From Actinomycetota bacterium (lineage in GTDB: Bacteria > Actinomycetota > Thermoleophilia > Gaiellales > Gaiellaceae): DNA of 7,708 nucleotides. The notes under the pieces are model-generated. The model was not told the origin of the DNA, made no database searches, and was given only the letters and a program-made list of their open reading frames with translations. Positions 5,081-7,708 of the stretch are shown here, piece by piece. Numbering within the stretch: position 1 is the stretch's first letter; each line of letters starts with the position of its first letter. Made by a program: the position numbers and the translations under genes. The stretch covers positions 1-7,708 of the forward strand of contig JACCUU010000068.1 of NCBI GenBank assembly GCA_013811645.1, in the 5' to 3' direction.

Positions 5081-7030
5081 GTGCCGGACTCCGTAGCGGT
5101 CAACTCCCCAGAAGGCGCGACAGCGGATCGAATCGAGGCGTTGCTCTCGGCACGCCTCTTCCTCGAGCCGCAGCTTGCGGATGAGCGTCTCTACTTCATC
5201 TCGAATCTGGCCGGGCACCTGAGCCTGTACGCGATGGATGCCGCCGGAGGCGTTCCCGAGCCGCTCGTTCCGCCGCAGCTCGCTCTCCAGAATCCCGAGC
5301 TGATCGAGGGCTACTCGTACCACGTGTTGCCGCGGCTCGGGCAGATCGTGCTGATGATCGACGACGACGGGGACGAGAACTACGTGCCGTACGTCATCCC
5401 CATCGAGGGCGGTTTCCCGAAGCCGCTTGCCGAAGAAGCTTTTCGTGGACGGCGTTCGAGCCTCCTCGATGTCGATCTCGAGACCTCGACGGCGTACTTC
5501 AACGTGCAGTCGCGTGAGGAGTCGATGATGTCCGCGGTCCGTGTCGATCTCGAAACAAGCGCAGTCGAGGCGATCGGGGAGAGCCCTTACGGCGCATTCG
5601 TCTTCGCCTGGACGCCCGATCACTCGCGGGTCGTGCTGGGCGACGGGTACACGATCGGTGACATCGTGCTCTACGAGGTCGACGATGCCGGAGCGCGGCT
5701 GGTGCTCTACGGCACGCCCTTGGACGAGCGCGAGGAGGGTCGCGACTATCCGTTGTCCGGCCTCGGTTCTGCGCATGGCACGGTGAGCGGCAAGGGAATT
5801 CTTGTCACCACGACCGTGTTCGACGATTCCGGCAGCCCTGGCTATCTCGCGCTCGACGATCCGGCTGAGATCCAGCCGGTGACGATCGAAGGACTCGTGC
5901 ACGAGGGCGCAGGCGAGCTGGAGGCCCTTCAGCATCTCGAGGACAGCCGCTACGCGGCGCAGTACAACATCGACGGCTGCTCCTGGGTCTACGAGACGCT
6001 CTTCGACGAGGCCGGCCGGAGCCTGACGGTCGAGCGAGTCCTGGTCGGGGAGGACGAGCTCGCCGGCGGAACGCTGCACGGGTTGCACTACGACGAGGGA
6101 AGCGGTGGCTTCGCGTTGTCGTTCTGCACCGCGACCGACCCCACGCAGCTGTACGTGCTCGAGCCCGATGCCGACACCGAGCCGGCGCGTAAGACTCGCG
6201 AGCGCGTGCTCGGTCTGGCCCCGGAGCTCCTGTCCGCGGGCGAGGACGCGTCCTTCGACTCGCACGACGGCCTGCGGGTCTCCGCGCGCCTGTATCGCCC
6301 GTCTTCGGAGCTCGGCTACGACGGGCCACGCCCCCTCGTCTACTACGTCCATGGCGGGCCGCAGGGTCAGGAACGGCCGAACTTCGCGTGGTTCTCGATG
6401 CCGCTCATCCAGATTCTGACGCTCCAGGGATTTGCCGTCTTCGTCCCCAACGCGCGCGGGTCGACCGGCTACGGGCTCGACTACACGAAGCGGGTGGACA
6501 AGGACTGGGGAGGGCTTGACCGGCTCGACCATGTGCACGCGATGACCGAGGTCCTGCCGAAGGACGATCTCCTCGACGTGTCACGCGCCGGCGTCGTCGG
6601 CCGTTCGTACGGGGGCTATATGACGCTGACCCTCGCAGGGCGGCATCCCGACCTCTGGCGTGGCGCGGTGGACATGTTCGGGCCCTACGACCTGGTCACC
6701 TTCTCGCAGCGGATCCCGGAGACGTGGAAGCCGTACTTCGCGCTCGTTCTCGGGGATCCCGAGAAGGACGAGGATCGCGAGTTCCTCGTCGAGCGCTCGC
6801 CGAAGACGCACATCGAGAGCATCGCCTGCCCGCTGCTCGTGATCCAGGGGAAGAACGATCCGCGTGTCGTCGAGCAGGAGTCACACGACCTCGTGGAAGG
6901 GCTCCGGGAAGGCGGAAAGGACGTCGACTATCTCGTCTTCGAGGACGAGGGCCACGACGTCTTGAAGCTGCCGAACCGGGTTCGCTGCTACGACGCGATC
7001 GTCGGTTTCTTCTCCGAGCATCTCTCGTAA
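5081..7030 (+). CDS. S9 family serine peptidase (prolyl oligopeptidase family)
   Basis: Encodes 649 residues with the two-domain plan of family S9 peptidases, closest in style to acylaminoacyl-peptidase/dipeptidyl-peptidase relatives (S9C). Residues about 20-380 form the beta-propeller, with repeated blade-like units such as ADERLYFISNLAGHLSLYAMD and a DDDGDENYVPYVIP stretch. Residues about 388-649 form the alpha/beta hydrolase: HGGPQG (424-429), NARGSTGYG (about 456-464), nucleophile Ser509 in GRSYGGYM, Asp593 in KNDPRVV and His625 in DEGHDV. The triad is intact, so it should be an active serine peptidase acting on oligopeptides admitted through the propeller; the bond preference cannot be told from sequence. 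The GTG start has GGAGAG nine bases upstream and no signal peptide, so it is probably cytosolic. It lies 169 bases after yebC and 22 before the lipoprotein gene, on the same strand. Confidence 0.95.
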   Translation: MPDSVAVNSPEGATADRIEALLSARLFLEPQLADERLYFISNLAGHLSLYAMDAAGGVPEPLVPPQLALQNPELIEGYSYHVLPRLGQIVLMIDDDGDENYVPYVIPIEGGFPKPLAEEAFRGRRSSLLDVDLETSTAYFNVQSREESMMSAVRVDLETSAVEAIGESPYGAFVFAWTPDHSRVVLGDGYTIGDIVLYEVDDAGARLVLYGTPLDEREEGRDYPLSGLGSAHGTVSGKGILVTTTVFDDSGSPGYLALDDPAEIQPVTIEGLVHEGAGELEALQHLEDSRYAAQYNIDGCSWVYETLFDEAGRSLTVERVLVGEDELAGGTLHGLHYDEGSGGFALSFCTATDPTQLYVLEPDADTEPARKTRERVLGLAPELLSAGEDASFDSHDGLRVSARLYRPSSELGYDGPRPLVYYVHGGPQGQERPNFAWFSMPLIQILTLQGFAVFVPNARGSTGYGLDYTKRVDKDWGGLDRLDHVHAMTEVLPKDDLLDVSRAGVVGRSYGGYMTLTLAGRHPDLWRGAVDMFGPYDLVTFSQRIPETWKPYFALVLGDPEKDEDREFLVERSPKTHIESIACPLLVIQGKNDPRVVEQESHDLVEGLREGGKDVDYLVFEDEGHDVLKLPNRVRCYDAIVGFFSEHLS

Positions 7031-7052
7031 CGGGTTGCTAGGGTCGTCGTCA

Positions 7053-7553
7053 ATGCGCTGGTTGACGATCGTCGTGGCTCTCTCGGCGTTTCTGCTGGTC
7101 GGCGCAGGTTGCGGTGGAGACGACCAAGCGGCGAGCGACACCGCCACGTTCACCGATACGACCACCGACGAGACGACGACGGACGACGCGACCACCGACG
7201 ACGACCTCGGAGATCTCGCCTCGGGAGAGTGCGCCGACCTCGTCGAGTCCGGCCAACGACTGAGCCAGGCGCTTGGCGCCGGGAATCTGACCGACGAAGA
7301 CTTGGACGACGTGTCTCGGTTCTTCGACGAGTTCGCGGACAGCGCACCAGAGGAGATCCGCGCCGACTTCCAGGTTCTGGCCGAGGCCTGGGAGGTGTAC
7401 GCAGAGGTCCTCCCGGATCTTCAGGTCGAGCCGGGCGAAACCCCGGATCCGGAAGCGCTCGCGAACCTGCAGCAGGCGACCGCTTCGATCGACCAGGAGG
7501 AATTCGCGGCGGCGTCCGAGCGAATCAACGCCTGGACGACCGAGAACTGCTGA
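7053..7553 (+). CDS. Putative small lipoprotein with Thr/Asp-rich linker
   Basis: The 166-residue product begins MRWLTIVVALSAFLLVGAGC, a basic start, a hydrophobic core and a Cys at position 20 followed by GGDD, which fits a type II (lipoprotein) signal peptide although the -3 residue is Gly rather than the usual Leu/Val. After the Cys comes a low-complexity Thr/Asp/Ala linker (about 24-51), then an acidic, helical domain (ECADLVESGQRLSQAL, LDDVSRFFDEFADSAPEEIR, LQQATASIDQEEFAAASERI) ending ENC. The two other cysteines, Cys60 and the terminal Cys166, bracket the folded domain and could form a disulfide outside the membrane. The family is not recognised. The ATG has AGGG nine bases upstream and follows the S9 peptidase stop by 22 bases, so co-transcription is likely. 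A TTG at 7035 is a less likely start. Confidence 0.82.
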   Translation: MRWLTIVVALSAFLLVGAGCGGDDQAASDTATFTDTTTDETTTDDATTDDDLGDLASGECADLVESGQRLSQALGAGNLTDEDLDDVSRFFDEFADSAPEEIRADFQVLAEAWEVYAEVLPDLQVEPGETPDPEALANLQQATASIDQEEFAAASERINAWTTENC

Positions 7554-7613
7554 CGCAGGCACGCGTACTCCGAAGTCTCGCCCTCGGCGGGGGAGAACGT
7601 CCGAAGGCCTGAA

Positions 7614-7619
7614 TACCTT
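7614..7619 (+). promoter_or_regulatory. -10 box TACCTT, leaderless promoter of ruvC
   Basis: TACCTT is followed by six bases and the GTG at 7626, the same geometry as at pdxS. No Shine-Dalgarno precedes the GTG. A -35 is not obvious; the expected position (about 7591-7596) reads GGGAGA. It suggests ruvC has its own promoter rather than relying on readthrough from yebC or the lipoprotein gene. Confidence 0.5.
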
Positions 7620-7625
7620 TCTTCC

Positions 7626-7708
7626 GTGAAGGTACTCGGCATCGACCCAGGGACGGCTGCATGCGGGTACGGGATCGTCCACGGAAGCGACGGCCGCCTC
7701 CGGGCGGT
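7626..7708 (+). CDS. ruvC: Crossover junction endodeoxyribonuclease RuvC, partial (N-terminus)
   Basis: The last 83 bases encode 27 complete codons beginning VKVLGIDPGTAACGYGIVHG and then run off the right edge. GIDPGT is the RuvC signature and includes the first catalytic acidic residue, Asp7; 'GYGIV' after it is also typical. RuvC is the RNase H-fold dimer that resolves Holliday junctions with RuvAB during recombinational repair. The GTG start gives the normal N-terminus for the family and is six bases after a TACCTT box. In many bacteria ruvC follows yebC directly and is followed by ruvA and ruvB; here an S9 peptidase and a lipoprotein lie between, and the downstream genes are outside the window. 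Confidence 0.95.
   Translation, partial: MKVLGIDPGTAACGYGIVHGSDGRLRA

Noticed and set aside
5027..6538. Long minus-strand open frame (about 503 codons) opposite the S9 peptidase
   Set aside because: It is the mirror of a strongly biased high-GC gene. Its translation is Arg/Val/His-rich with no recognisable domain, while the plus strand has an intact S9 catalytic triad.
7577..7595. Hairpin CTC-g-CCC/GGG-g-GAG after the lipoprotein gene as a terminator
   Set aside because: The stem is interrupted by a G-G mismatch and there is no T-run after it, so a terminator call is not supported.
1..7708. CRISPR arrays, tRNA or rRNA genes, transposase genes, phage genes or a known riboswitch
   Set aside because: I saw no spaced direct repeats, no tRNA-like cloverleaf, no transposase or integrase motifs, and pdxS appears leaderless, which leaves no room for a leader riboswitch.

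Overview
The window reads as a stretch of chromosome from a high-GC actinobacterium. Codon usage is strongly G/C-ending, GTG starts are common, and several genes have a TANNNT box exactly six bases before a GTG, the arrangement of leaderless actinobacterial transcripts. The order pdxS-pdxT-yebC followed by ruvC is widespread in Actinobacteria. Details such as the small hypothetical proteins and the S9 peptidase and lipoprotein near ruvC make me lean to the deep-branching class Thermoleophilia (Gaiellales/Solirubrobacterales), but that is inference and not proven by anything here.

Layout. Positions 1-1494 are accessory-looking. A partial minus-strand hypothetical gene runs off the left edge and is divergent from a plus-strand NTF2/SnoaL-like gene (447-908). 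Two small minus-strand hypothetical genes follow (932-1177 and 1264-1494). Next comes a 1-Cys peroxiredoxin of the Prx6 type (1663-2322) with a perfect AGGAGG ribosome binding site. A strong GC-rich hairpin terminator (2387-2414) closes that unit. The 2323-2635 intergenic stretch also holds three CCACAGG repeats that resemble DnaA boxes, and a promoter for pdxS.

Positions 2636-4911 are a tight operon. pdxS and pdxT form the two subunits of the DXP-independent pyridoxal 5'-phosphate synthase: PdxT releases ammonia from glutamine and PdxS builds the cofactor. yebC follows one base after the pdxT stop. A palindrome (4121-4144) sits in the last codons of pdxT. The 169-base gap after yebC is bounded by a 13/14 inverted repeat whose right arm covers the ribosome binding site of the next gene. 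That gene is a prolyl-oligopeptidase-family (S9) serine peptidase (5081-7030) with an intact Ser-Asp-His triad, followed 22 bases later by a small Thr/Asp-rich lipoprotein (7053-7553). The window ends in the first 27 codons of ruvC (Holliday junction resolvase), which appears to have its own leaderless promoter.

Most of the window is ordinary, well-known gene content. I did not find a convincing new multi-gene system. The observations most worth checking are non-coding: the repeated TANNNT-N6-GTG architecture, the inverted repeat around the yebC/S9 peptidase leader, the palindrome at the end of pdxT, and the DnaA-box-like cluster before pdxS.
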